From positions 83,935,599 through 83,999,598 of the forward strand of contig NC_073306.1 in assembly GCF_027595985.1 (NCBI RefSeq): a stretch of DNA of 64,000 nt, written 5' to 3'. The translations under genes and the position numbers were made by a program. This DNA comes from Sorex araneus. Taxonomy: Eukaryota; Chordata; Mammalia; Eulipotyphla; Soricidae. Shown piece by piece: positions 1 to 15,400 of the stretch. The notes beneath the pieces were generated by a model. That model saw nothing but the letters and a program-made list of their open reading frames with translations. It was not told the DNA's origin and did not search any database. Position 1 is the stretch's first letter. The number at the start of each line of letters is the position of its first letter.

Positions 1-268
1 ACCTGGTCCCCATTGGTCTCATGCAAGGCAAGTGCCTTACCTGCTATACTATCTCTCTGGCCATGAGCCTTTTATTTATTTATTTATTATTATTATTACT
101 ACATTTTTGCTTTTTGGGTCATACCTGGCAATACACAGGGGTTATTACTGGCTCATGCACTTAGGAATTACTCCTGGCGGTGCTCGGGGGACCATATGAG
201 ATGCTGGGAATCGAATCCGGGTTGGTTGCGTGCAAGGCAAATGTCCTACCCACTGTGCTCCAGCCCCT
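1..268 (-). mobile_element. Two SOR-type SINEs (first partial)
   Basis: 1-62 is the head end of a copy cut by the window edge; 64-268 is a full copy with a T-rich 5' side and 'gtgctccagcccc' end. Confidence 0.85.
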
Positions 269-310
269 GAGCCTCTGAAATTATTTTTCAATTTAAAAAT
301 TTTTACTTTT

Positions 311-486
311 GGATTGGAGTGATAGTGCAGCGCTTTGGATATTTGCCTTGCAAACGCCTGCCCTAGGATCAATCCCCCGGCATCCCATATGGTTCTCTGA
401 GCACCGCCAGGAGTGATTCCTGAATGCAGAACCAGGAGTAACCCCTGAGCATTGCTGGGTGTGACCCAAAAATGCTAAAAAAAAAT
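311..486 (+). mobile_element. SOR-type SINE
   Basis: Starts 'ggattggagtgatagtgcag' and ends in an A-rich tail after 'gtgacccaaaaa'. Confidence 0.85.
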
Positions 487-1003
487 TTTTCACTTTGCTT
501 TGGGGCCATATTTGGCTGTGTTCAGGGCTTACTCCTGGCTCTGTGCTCAGGCATCACTCCTGGTGCCACTGGGGGACCATATGTGGTGCTGGGTATCAAA
601 TCTGGTTGGCTACATGCAAGGCAAGAGTCTTCCCTGTTGTACTATTTCTCCAACCTGAAGAATCATATTTTATTTATTTATTCTTTTTTTTTTCCTTTTT
701 GGGTCACACCTGGCAATGCACAGGGGTTACTCCTGGCTCTGCACTCAGGAATTACCCCTGGCCGTGCTCAGGGGACCATATGGGGTGCTGGGATTTGAAC
801 CCAGGTCGGCCGCATGCAAGGCAAACGCCCTACCCGCTGTGCTATCTCTCCAGCCCCTATTTATTTATTCTTGTTTGTTTCTGGGTCACATCTTGCAATG
901 CTCAGAGATCAGAGACCATATGTAATGGCGGGAATCAAACTTGGGTGGGCCATGTGCAAGGCAAGCACTGTCTCTGTACTATCTGCTGTACTATCTCTCC
1001 TGC
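487..1003 (-). mobile_element. Three SOR-type SINEs in a row
   Basis: Copies at about 487-657, 663-856 and 857-1003, of differing divergence; the middle one is closest to consensus. Confidence 0.85.
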
Positions 1004-5169
<4,166 letters not shown>

Positions 5170-5740
5170 GTTTTTTGGGAGGGCCACATCCAGTGATGCT
5201 TGGGACTACTCCCTGTTCATAGCTCAGGGGACCAGGTGGTACCGGGGTAGGTGGGGGGGGTATTCAACTCAGACCTCCTGCATGCAACACCTGTGCCTGG
5301 CCCGTGGCACCATTCTCCAGCGCCTTGTCTATTTACTGGGTCGGGAGCAATATGAGGGGACTGATGCATTTATCCTCACTATCTGCAGATGGCAGTGGTG
5401 ACAGTTCTACACCACGTCTGCTCACTGGTCTGGTTTTGTTTGGTTTTGGAGAGGGCTCACTCCTGGCTCTGTGCTCACTTATGATGGGGCTCAGGGGACA
5501 GTATGCAGTGCCAGAAATTGAACCCGGGTCAGCCACATTCCAGAGTAGCACCTTTCCCACTGGCTGGACTATCTATCATTTATCTGCCCCCTCCCTTATT
5601 TATTTATTTATTTGGTGTTTTGGGCCACACCTGAGAGTATTCAGGACTTAATCTTATCTCTGAGCTCATATGGGGTGCTGAGGATCTAGCCAGGGTCAGC
5701 CACACACAAGGCAAGTATCCATCACTGCTCTCTCCCCATC
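5170..5740 (-). mobile_element. Three diverged SOR-type SINEs
   Basis: About 5170-5325, 5430-5588 and 5590-5740. Confidence 0.7.
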
Positions 5741-5824
5741 TTAAGGGAATCATTTTCTACTCTTTCTCCTGCTTCTTAAGTTCAAGTATATTGTTCATAC
5801 ATTCATACACACCTACACCTACAC

Positions 5825-5828
<4 letters not shown>

Positions 5829-5860
<32 letters not shown>
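5829..5860. repeat. (CA)n microsatellite
   Basis: About 16 CA units after a CACCTA run. Confidence 0.95.
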
Positions 5861-5863
<3 letters not shown>

Positions 5864-5984
5864 TCCTGCAAGTATCTCATCTCTTGAAAGGTAGAGCCTT
5901 TTCCTGGACACATGTCCCAGAACAGGAGAGAAAAAGACTACAGGCTCTCAGCACCTCCCTTCCCTCCCAATTTTCCCATTTCTT

Positions 5985-6117
5985 TGTTTTGGGGCCACAC
6001 CCAAAGGTGCTTGGGCAGGGTACTCATTTAATCCCAGGTTGCTCCCAGGAGGTGGCATCAGGAACCGAACCCAGGCCTCCCCTCTGCAAAGCAAGAGCTT
6101 CAGTCCCTTTGTTCTCC
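5985..6117 (-). mobile_element. Diverged SOR-type SINE
   Basis: 'ggggccacacccaaaggtgct' to 'gcaaagcaagagcttcagtcc'. Confidence 0.6.
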
Positions 6118-6736
6118 CTGGACTCTCCCCTGCCCCCCAATACCTTTCTTAAGAGGCACTGTTAGAAGCGACACATTCTCTCTTCAGAGAAAGTCCTAGG
6201 AATCCTCATCTTCAGGCCCTGATTGATCCTGACCACCCATAGGCCATGAAGTGTCAGCCACGGGCAACTTACCTCCTCTGAGCTCCTTAAGGCTGACTCT
6301 CCGAATGGCCCCTCTGGCTTGGGTTACCTCCCTGGGCTCTGAGCTGAGAGCCCTTTAGGTTTCCAGGTGCCGCCCCTGTTCCTAGGGAAATATCTGATTG
6401 ACATATCAGATGTCCTCTCCCATTCAGAGAGGCATCAAGGCCCAGGGATTGCATTACACTTCCTGTTCCCCAGGTCCCCTTCCCTACAGGCCTACCTCCC
6501 AACTCCTAGAAGTGACATATCAGTAACCAGTTACACCCTCAAACATCTACCCCTACTCTCATTTCAGAGTGGGAGCTGGGCCTGCTGCTGTGACGTGAGT
6601 CACAAGCAGTTGTGACTTACCTGCCTGGGGCTTCGGAGCAGTCGGGCAGTTGGGCTTAGAAACCAGGTTTTTCTGATTGTGAGCCAAGAGTCCCTTCCAC
6701 GACACTGAGATAGTAGGATTTAATGATGGAATTGAA
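6118..6736. other. Unique intergenic block with unassigned minus-strand donors
   Basis: SINE-free. Two minus-strand sequences match the GTAAGT donor perfectly: GAG|GTAAGT with the GT at 6272-6271, and CAG|GTAAGT with the GT at 6620-6619. They could end 5' untranslated exons of TTC24; no transcript evidence is available here. Confidence 0.35.
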
Positions 6737-6919
6737 AACACAGACACAGACACACACACACAAACAGACACACATAGACACGCACACAGATACACAGACA
6801 GACACAAATACACAGACACAGACACACAGACAGACACAGACACAGACAGACACAGATGATACAGACACAGACACACACAGACACACATACAGACACACAC
6901 ACACACACACACACACACA
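6737..6919. repeat. Compound (CA)/(CAGA) repeat
   Basis: Mixed ACAC and ACAGAC units over about 180 bases, ending in pure CA. Confidence 0.95.
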
Positions 6920-7589
6920 GAGCCGCTGTGGGGTAATTTCCCTTTTGGGAACAGGTTTGATGGTTGGGAAGGGCTGGAGATCAGATAAGCCTTCCTGCCC
7001 CGGGGCTCCTTTCCCCAGCCCCACTGATCTGCAGCCTCCAGGTTCTGCTTAATGAGACGTCAGGCTTCAGGTCACTGGGCACCTCACCCAGGGAGGCCTG
7101 CATCAGAAAGCTAATGTCCTCATTTACCTGCGGGAAAGGCTTCTTTCAAGCCCAGAGGCCTTTGCCAGAAACAAAGTGCGAAGGCAGTGGTTTACCTGCA
7201 CTTGCCTGGCAGACTCTGCAGTCTCTGCCGCAGCCGTGGGGCTGTGTGCCACAGATGGTGCCCTTTTCCCAAACAGGATTCACAGTTGCCTGCAGCTTTT
7301 GAACAGGGCCCTTAGATACTGCTCTCGCTGGCTCCCCTGGAGTGGCGAGAGGAGGAGTGGGCTGGACGGAATTGCTCCCACCCAACCTCCAGCGACCTCA
7401 CAGGGATCTGGCAATCATTTATGAATCGGAATCTCCGTTTCTGCCTCTGTCCTAGGAGAAGGAAATAAGGGGATCTTTGAAGATGAGCTATGTGCAGCAC
7501 CACCCGATGATACACACTTGATGCATATTATTGATGCGTATTAAGGTGGCGTGCTGGTCCCTGACTCTGGTCTGAAAGAAATTCATGTC
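6920..7589. other. Unique intergenic block, nothing assigned
   Basis: Contains further minus-strand CAG|GTAAA-type donors (near 7128 and 7188) but no long reading frame or recognised repeat. Confidence 0.35.
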
Positions 7590-7856
7590 CGCTCACTTCC
7601 TGTCTTCACTGTACCACTGTCATCCCGTTGCTCATTGATTTGCTCGAGCGGGTGCCAGTAACGTCTCCAAGTGAGACTTGTTGTTACTGTTTTTGGCATA
7701 TCGAATATGCCACGGGTAGCTTGCCAGGCTCTGTCGTGCAGCAAGATACTCTCGGTAGCTTGCTGTGCTCTGTGAGAGGGATGGAGGAATCGAACCTGGG
7801 TAGGCCACATGCAATGCAAATGCCCTACCCGCTGTGCTATCGCTCCAGTCCACTTC
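7590..7856 (-). mobile_element. Second-type SINE with the same tRNA head but a different body
   Basis: Right end has the usual head ('ggccacatgcaatgcaaatg', 'gctatcgctccag') but the body is 'cggtagcttgctgtgctctg', 'ggcatatcgaatatgccacg' and 'ttgctcattgatttgctcga' and starts 'cactgtaccactgtcatccc'. The same body recurs at 9125-9540 and 60861-61140. Confidence 0.8.
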
Positions 7857-7878
7857 CTGCCTAAAAGACTTCCTGTCT

Positions 7879-7882
7879 CATA

Positions 7883-7912
<30 letters not shown>
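7879..7912. repeat. (TA)n microsatellite
   Basis: Near-pure TA with one CA interruption, sitting between two SINEs. Confidence 0.95.
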
Positions 7913-7913
<1 letters not shown>

Positions 7914-8486
7914 TTTTCTTTTTGGGTTGCACTCAGTGATGCTCAGGAATTACTCCTGGGTCTGAACTTGGGAATTACTCCTGACAGTGCTCAGGGGACC
8001 ATATATGGGATGCTGGGAATTGAACCTGGGTTGGCCATGTGCAAAGCAAATATCCTTCCCTCTGTCCTTTTGTTTCGACCCCAATTATATTTTATGTTTA
8101 TTTATTTATTTATTTATTCCTTTTTCCCCCCCCCGCTTTTTTGGGTCACACCCGGTGATGCACAGTGTTTACTCCTGGCTCATGCACTAGGAATTACTCT
8201 TGACAGTGCTCGGGGGACCATATGGGATGCTGGGAATCTAACCTGGGTTGGCCGTGTGCAAGGCAAACGCCCTACCCGCTGTGCTATTGCTCCAGGCCCT
8301 TATTCATTTTTTTTTTTTGGCTTTTTTTGGGTCATACCTGGCTCTGCACAGGGGTTACTCCTGGCTCTGCACTCAGGAATTATCCCTGGCGGTGCTCAGG
8401 GGACCATATGGGATGCTGGGAATCGAACCCGGGTCGGCCGCATGCAAGGCAAACGCCCTACCCGCTGTGCTATCGCTCCAGCCCCC
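7910..8486 (-). mobile_element. Three SOR-type SINEs
   Basis: About 7910-8087, 8100-8299 and 8300-8486. The last is near consensus and flanked by 'ccttattca' direct repeats. Confidence 0.88.
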
Positions 8487-8755
8487 CTTATTCACTTTTT
8501 TACTTCCTGTCTTAAGCCCCTATTCCACCAGGCTGGTGGGGTCTTGATTTTATTCCTCCTTTTCCCTGTCAGGACGGAGTCCAGGGACAGAGTGCTAGGA
8601 CTTGTGAGGGAAACCCCATCTGATCCTTGACCACCTGTTTTCTACGCACTGACACCTTCTTCTTATCCACCTGGCCTAGGCCCAGAGGCCTCATTCCAAG
8701 CACTCATCCCAGTATTTCCCTTCTGGCTGCATGGGCGATCTGCCTGGTTCAGGGT

Positions 8756-9098
8756 GTTTTTTTTTTTTTTGCCACATCTGGCAGTGCTCAGGGGTTACCC
8801 CTGCCTCTGCACTCAGGAATCACTTCTGGTGGGGCTCAGGGACCATATGGGATGCTGGGGATCGAACCCAGGTTGGCTGCAGATAAGGTACGTATTATGT
8901 TTCTGACCAAAAGTATATTTTTTATGTTTAATTTTTAAAATTTGTTTTGGGGCCACATCAGGCAGTGCTCAGGGCTAACTCCTTGATCTGTACTCAGTAA
9001 TCACTCCTTGTGGGGTTTGGGGGATGCTGGGGATTGAACCCAGTTGGCCATGTGCAAGGCAAGCACCCTACTCGCTGTATTATCACTCCAGCCCCTGT
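8756..9098 (-). mobile_element. Two SOR-type SINEs
   Basis: 8756-8890 (head end lost) and about 8935-9098. Confidence 0.8.
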
Positions 9099-9124
9099 CC
9101 AAAAGAAAATTTTTTAAAAGCATA

Positions 9125-9540
9125 GTTATTACTGTAGCACTGTCCAGTTGTTCATTGATTTGCTCGAGTGGGCACCAGTAACATCTCCATTGTGAGATTT
9201 GTTGTTACTGTGGGTAGATTTGTTGTTTGCTTTGCATGCGGCCAACCCAGGTTCGATTCCTCCATCCCTCTTTGGAGAACCTGGCAAGCTACCGAGACTA
9301 TCCTGCCAGCAAGGCAGAGCCTGGCAAGCTACCCATGGCGTATTTGATATACCAAAAACAGTAACAACAAGTCATCACTGTATCACTGTCATCCAGTTGC
9401 TCATCGATTTGCTCGAGCAGGCACCAGTAATGTCTCCATTGTGAGACTTGTTACTGTTTTTACATATCTAATATGCTATAGGTAGCTTGCCAGGCTCTGC
9501 CATGTGGGCAAGATACTCTCGGTAGCTTGCCAGGCTCTCA
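9125..9540. mobile_element. Inverted array of second-type SINEs
   Basis: A minus piece (9125-9215), a plus piece (9216-9375) and a minus piece (9376-9540) share the 'gatttgctcgag', 'ggtagcttgcc' and 'cagtaacaacaagt' text in opposite orientations. Confidence 0.75.
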
Positions 9541-9544
9541 TTAC

Positions 9545-9718
9545 ATTTTTTTTTTCTTTTTGGGTCACACCCAGCAATGCACAGGGGTCACTCCTGGCTC
9601 TGCACTCAGGAATTATCCCTGGCGGTGCTCAGGGGACCATATGAGATGCTGGGAATCAAACCTGGGTCGGCAGCGTGCAAGGCAAATGCCCTACCCTCTG
9701 TGCTATCACTCCAGCCCC
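9545..9718 (-). mobile_element. Young SOR-type SINE nested in second-type SINE
   Basis: Flanked by 'tctcattaca' direct repeats at about 9536 and 9719. Confidence 0.88.
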
Positions 9719-9728
9719 TCTCATTACA

Positions 9729-10370
9729 ATTTTTTTAAAAAAAGCTTAAACCTTTATCACATCTGTAGTACTACAATAAACTCCCAATTGACCTCTGTTC
9801 TCTCTCATCTTCTGCCAAGTCCCTGCTGCAAAAGGATATTTCTGAAATATAGCCTGACTCTGACCTCTGTCTAAAGTGCTGTTTGGCTTCTGATTTGTCC
9901 CCATACTTTAGCAAGGTGTCCAAGGCCCCAAGGGGCCTGGCTCTGAGACTCTCCAAACATACTTCCTGCCTTTTCCTGCTTGAGCTTTGTTCTCCCATGA
10001 AACAGACCTGATGACAATTTCCTGAACACATCTCCTTGCTCTTGCAGTTTCCTCTGCCTGGAATTCCTTTTTCCTTCGATTTGATAAACTCTTGTTCACT
10101 TTTAAACCCAGCCCAGCAGTCGCTTCCACCATCTTCCTGTCTGTCCTTCCTTGCTCTTAATCACAGCCAGCATTTCTCCCCTTCCTCAGGGGAAGACGGT
10201 GTGTATCACAGGCCTCTAACTTACTTGGCTTTGTGAGCGTTACTCATTCTTCTTTCAGCAACCTTCTCTAGAGCATTAACTGTGCTTATTTATCTCTGCA
10301 TCTATGTCTCCAAGTTCAGTGCATATCTCTCAGAAGGTCCCCCAAGTGAGCCCAACCCGAGAATATTCTA
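9729..10370. other. Unique block, possible degraded L2 LINE in part
   Basis: No SINE or gene. The segment around 10045-10330, with 'ctctgcctggaattcc' and 'tctctgcatctatgtctcc', is reminiscent of the 3' part of ancient L2 elements; identification is tentative. Confidence 0.3.
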
Positions 10371-10624
10371 GAGTGGCAGGGGAGGTAGCTCAAAGGGCTA
10401 GTGAGCATAAGGTGCAAGTACCAGATGCGGTATGGGACCTGCCAGGTCTCTGAAACACCACCACCACCAACGCCCACCCCACTTCATCTCTCACACATAC
10501 CCCTCAAAAGGGAAAACTATAAAGCAGAACTGGGGGTAATGTTAATGGGAATTACTGGGTGGGGGGAGTGGGGAATCACAGAGGCAGGAGAAAGGCATGG
10601 ATTACTTAAAAACAAGGCGTAGCA

Positions 10625-11015
10625 AGGACTGGATTAATGGTACAGTGGGTAGGGCATTTGCCTTGCATGTACGAGACCCTGGTTTGATTCATGGTATCTC
10701 ATATGGCCCTCCGAGGAACAACACCAGGAGTAATTCTGGTGTCGCAGAGTTAGGAGTAATCCCTGAGCATTGGCGGGTGTGGCCCCCAAATAAACAAACA
10801 AAAAAGTAAAAAACAAGCAAACACAAAATTAAAATAAGGTGTAGGGGCCGGAGCAAATAGTACAGTGGGTAGGGCGTTTGCCTTGCACGCAACGGAACTG
10901 GGTTAGATCTTCGACATCCCAGATGGTCCCCTGAGCACCACTAGGAGAAATTCCTGAGTGCATAGCCAGGAGTAACCCCTGAGCATGACCGAATGTGACA
11001 CAAAAAGAAAAAAAA
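10625..11015 (+). mobile_element. Two SOR-type SINEs upstream of IQGAP3
   Basis: About 10625-10805 and 10845-11015, each ending in an A-rich tail; the second stops about 100 bases short of the promoter motifs. Confidence 0.85.
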
Positions 11016-11100
11016 AAGTAGCAGACAAGGAGTCCCGCAGAAGCAAAAACTCCAGGTCAAGTCAGAAAGGGAGCACCTCTTTATCCTCCCCACCTGGAGA

Positions 11101-11233
11101 ACAGGTGCCGCATATGCGAACTACAAATCCCAGGAGCCTCTGCGACGCACACCGGAAGTGTCCTTTTGGGCTGCGGCGCCGATAAGGGGCGGTGGCCCAG
11201 CGGCGGGAGATTCAAACCTGGAAGAAGGGGAAC
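11101..11233 (+). promoter_or_regulatory. IQGAP3: IQGAP3 core promoter
   Basis: GC-rich, SINE-free DNA immediately upstream of the IQGAP3 ATG. Visible motifs in order: an ACTACAAATCCCAGGAGCC element at 11120-11138 resembling the ZNF143/STAF site; ACCGGAAGTG at 11151-11160, a strong ETS/GABPA site; GGGGCGG at 11186-11192, an Sp1-type box; and GGCGG at 11202-11206, four bases (GAGA), then TTCAAA at 11211-11216. The last pair has the geometry of a CDE/CHR cell-cycle element, with the CHR hexamer in reverse orientation. No TATA box is seen. The transcription start is not determined and is inferred to lie within this block. Confidence 0.75.
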
Positions 11234-11270
11234 ATGGAGGGGAGAGGAACGGGCCCGTGCCGGGCAACCT
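11234..11270 (+). CDS. IQGAP3: IQGAP3 exon 1 coding part (codons 1-12)
   Basis: Encodes MEGRGTGPCRAT plus the first base of a Tyr codon. Donor GTGAGT at 11271. The N-terminal dozen residues vary between species; the following YERLTAEEMD is conserved. Confidence 0.9.
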
Positions 11271-12383
11271 GTGAGTGCCAGGAGGGAACTAGGGTGGTCT
11301 AGAGGGGCTGCCGCTGGCCGGGGGGCGAGCGGGTCTGTGCTCGGTGGGAGCGGTCTGTTCTGGGGGATGGGCAGGGAGCGTCCGGCCGACTCAGAACTGC
11401 AAAATGCTTCCACGCCCGCAGCTCTTCCAAGCTTGCTCAGGGCCCCCAGTCCCTGGCTGCGGAGACACGCCCTCCCGTCTCTGCTCTCTACCGACTGCTC
11501 CCGGGGGACTGGGCGCCTAAGGAGACGTGGGGTGCTCCTTGGCTTTCCGACGCTCTTGGAGACGATACCTCTCAAATTTTAGTTGTGTCTTAACTGCCTA
11601 AGGAGCTTGTTAAAAATGCAGGTTCTTGACCCATCCCACCTGAGCTTCTGCTCCATTAGGTTTGGGTTGGGCACCCCTGAACTGCAGGTTAAACAGTATC
11701 ACTTGCTGTGTGACTTCCTAACCCCAGGTCATTCTCTTTATTTATTTATTTATTTATTTATTTATTTTGGGGGGAGTCACATCTGTGCTCAGGGATTACT
11801 CCTGTATCTGTGCTCAGGGGTCACACCTGGTATGACTCCAGGAACTCTGTGGTGCTAGGGATTGAACCCGGTTACTCTTGTGCAAGGCAAGGACCCTAAC
11901 CACTGTACTATCTCTGTGGGCCCCACATAGTTATTTTCAAAAGAGAAATAGAAAAAGAACTGTCTTCAGAAATATGAAATGACAGGGAGGTTTCCATGGG
12001 ATTGGATTTTTGTATCACACTCCAGCCATATTCCGGGATGACACCCAGCTCTGGGTTGGGATTTCCTCCAGATGGTTTCAGGGGAACCTCCATACATAGT
12101 ATGGAGGGATCTACCCTAACCTCCAGCATATTCATGCCTCCAGCCCTTTGAGTTCTTTCTCCCGTTCTCCATTCCTGGCGGTGCTCTGCCCTTCATCTCT
12201 GTGCTCAGGCATCTGTCTGGCTGGTGGGGCTAAGGGGACAGAGTAGGGTGCTGGGGATTGAACCTGGGTCAGCTGCATGCAAGGTAAACACCCTTTCTGC
12301 TGTACTATTTCTTCAGCCCCTCCTTTCCTTCTCTTAACACCCCTCTTTTCCCCTTCTTCCTTTGCTTTGTTGTGATGATAGTG

Positions 12384-12425
<42 letters not shown>

Positions 12426-15400
12426 CTTAACTGTGGGGTATCACAGTACTTGCACAATCTTTTTTGGGGGGTATTTGGGCCACATCTGGTGGTATTCTGG
12501 GTATCCTTATAGCTCTGTTCTCAGGAGTCACTTCTGGCAGGGCTCAGGAACACTACGGGGTGCTGGAGTTTGAAACTGGGTTGACCATGTGCAAGGCAAA
12601 GTACCTCCCTCTGGACTATCTCCCCAACCCCTTGCACGGATTTTGTTTTTTTTTTTTTTTTTTTTTTTAGGTCCCATCCACTGATACTCAGGGGTTACTG
12701 CTGGCTCTGCACTCAGGAATGACTCCTGGTGGTGCTTGGGGTACCATGCAGGATGCCGGGAATCGAACCTGGATCAGCCACGAGCAAGGCAAAGGCCCTC
12801 CCTGCTCCCTGCTGAACTATCTCTCCATCTCTCCAAGTCTGGCCCCTGGCCCCCCTGCCCCCCCCTGCAGTTTTGCTTGTGCTGCTGCAGGCTCACCTCA
12901 AGCGCAGAGTCCAAAGTTGTAGGCGCGCTGTGCTGTAGCTGCAGTCTGAACCCTGGGCCTCGAGCTTAGAGGCAGGAACATTGCCACCCAGCATTGAATG
13001 AAAAGAGCAAAGTCTGTGTGCTGAAATTGATCTGTTGAAGGAAAGTTCCAGGCCCCTGAAGGGCGGGAAGACTGATGTTTCTTTCTGTTTGGACTGTGTG
13101 TACAGAGGCCCGCCCTCTGTCACAGGCCTCAATTCATAACTCTGAAGTGAGGTCATTCACTTACTGCTTCATGTTTTCCGTGCTTAGCTACCGCACTTGT
13201 TCCCAGTACACTCTCTCGGAGAGACTGTGGGTTTCCTGTGATTGGCCGCAGCTTTCAAATCTGAGCATGGAGGGCAGTGGGGAGGCGGGGAAGAGAGAAG
13301 GGCATGTTTTAGCTTGCCCTAACTGCCAAGTCAAATAAGTACCTCCTCACTCTGATACATATTCAGGCTGTGCAAAAGCGCAATATAAGGAAGTAAGAGA
13401 AGCCATGGGAAGGACATGAAGTGTTGAGTCCACTTCAGATTCTGTGTGTGAAGCTGGGACACTGCATGGCCCATAACAAAGAAAAGAGGCTAAGCACTGT
13501 CTTTCTCTGTGTGTGTGTGTGTGTGTGTGTGTTTGGGGGCCACACCTGGTGGTGCTCAGGGATTACTCCTGGCTCTGCCCTCAGGAATGACTTTCTGTCA
13601 GTGCTCAGGGGACCAGTGCTGGGGACTGAACCAGTTGTCCTCATTTCTGTCTGAGTGATAGCACAGCAGGTAGGGCATTTGCCTTGCACTCGGCCAACCT
13701 AGGTTCGACTCCCAGCATCCCATATGGTTCCCCAGCACTGCCAGGAGTAATTCCTGAGTGCATGAGCCAGGAGTAACCTCTGTGCACCACTGGGTGTGAC
13801 CCAAAAAGCAAAAAAAATAAATAAAATAAAATAAATAAAATTGGCCTTTAACTTCATCCTCAGTGACTGGCCCCCTGTTGATATCTTTTCACCAATTTGT
13901 TCTTTAAGATTCTATGCATAGGGGCTGGAGCGATAGTACAACGGGTAGGGTGTTTGCCTTGCACACGGCTGACCCGGTTCAATTCTCAGCATCCCATATG
14001 GTCCTCTGAACACTGCCAGGAGTAATTCCTGAGTGCAGAGCCAGGTGTGATATCTTTTGAGTTTATGTCCTTTGTTTTTTTTGGGTTTTGGGCCACACCC
14101 AGTTGTGCTCAGGGCCAGCTCCTGGCTCTGTGATCAGAGGTGGAGTTCAGGGGACACTGGGCAGTGCGGGAGTTTAAACCTGGGAAAGCAAGTGCCTTAT
14201 CCCCTGTGCTATTTGTCCAGCCCTTATCTGCCTTTTTATGGGCCTCTGAGCACAGCCATGTGGGGTCCAGAAAGTACCAAAACATATGTGTGGTCCCAGG
14301 GATCAAACCCAGGCTTCACGCGTGCAGTGCGTGCTGTATCACAGATTCATATTCCTGGCCTCTGTCTGCAATTTTACTTTGTATGCAAATTTTATTTCCC
14401 TCCTTAGGGGAACTATGCGAAAAAGGGGGTACGGTTTCTTTTGTATTGAGTTGGAGAGAGAACATGGGGTAAGGCACTTGCCTTGTTCATACGGAGCAGA
14501 TCACCTGAGAGATCACACGGTGTAGAGCATTCGCCTGGCACGTGCCTAATTCAGGTTCAATCCCTGGCATTTTATATAGTCCCCTGAGCCTGCCTGGAGT
14601 AACCCCTTAGCACTGCCAGGTGTCCTCTCCCCCCAAAAAATCATACAGGGGAGAGAGTACTTCTATGTAGCTGCCCTGGATTTGTTGCCCACATGGCACA
14701 GGGTCCCCTAAGCCCTGTCAGACATGATCCTTGAGCACAGAGTCAGGAGTAAACTGTGAGCTGGATGTGACACAAACAAAAAACAAAACAAAACAAAATC
14801 CCTTCCTGAGTTTTTATTTATTTATTTGGGTTTTGGGCCACACCTGACTCTCCTCAGGACTTACCTCCTGGCTCTGCACTCAGAGGCTCAGAGATCACTC
14901 CTTCCAGGGCTCTGGGGACCCTATGTGGTGCCAGGGATCAAACCTGGCTCAGCCAAGGATAAGGCAAGTGCCCTGCCCACTGAGCTATCACTCTAGCCCC
15001 CTTTATGATCTTTTAAAATTGGGGCTGGAGTGATAGCACAGTGGGTAGGGCATTTGCCTTGCACTCGGCCAACCCGGGTTCGACTCCCAGCATCCCATAT
15101 GGTCCCCCAGCACTGCCAGGAGTAATTCCTGACTGCATGAGCCAGGAGTAACCTCTGTGCACCACTGGGTGTGACACAAAAAGCAAAAAAATAAATAAAT
15201 AAAATAAAATAAATAAAATTGGCCTTTAACTTCATCCTCAGTGACTGGCCCTCTGTTGATATCTTTTCACCAATTTGTTCTTTAAGATTCTATGCATAGG
15301 GGCTGGAGCAATAGTACAGCGGGTAGGGTGTTTGCCTTGCACACGGCTGACCTGGTTCAATTCTCAGCATCCCATATGGTCCTCTGAACACTGCCAGGAG

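Noticed and set aside
6559..7052. Cys-Val and Thr-Gln-rich frames
   Set aside because: Translations of the CA/CAGA simple repeat; the same applies to frames at 22703-23446, 31105-31633 and 50135-50545.
7590..7856. tRNA gene
   Set aside because: A- and B-box-like text is present but belongs to SINE heads; no acceptor stem or cloverleaf of a real tRNA.
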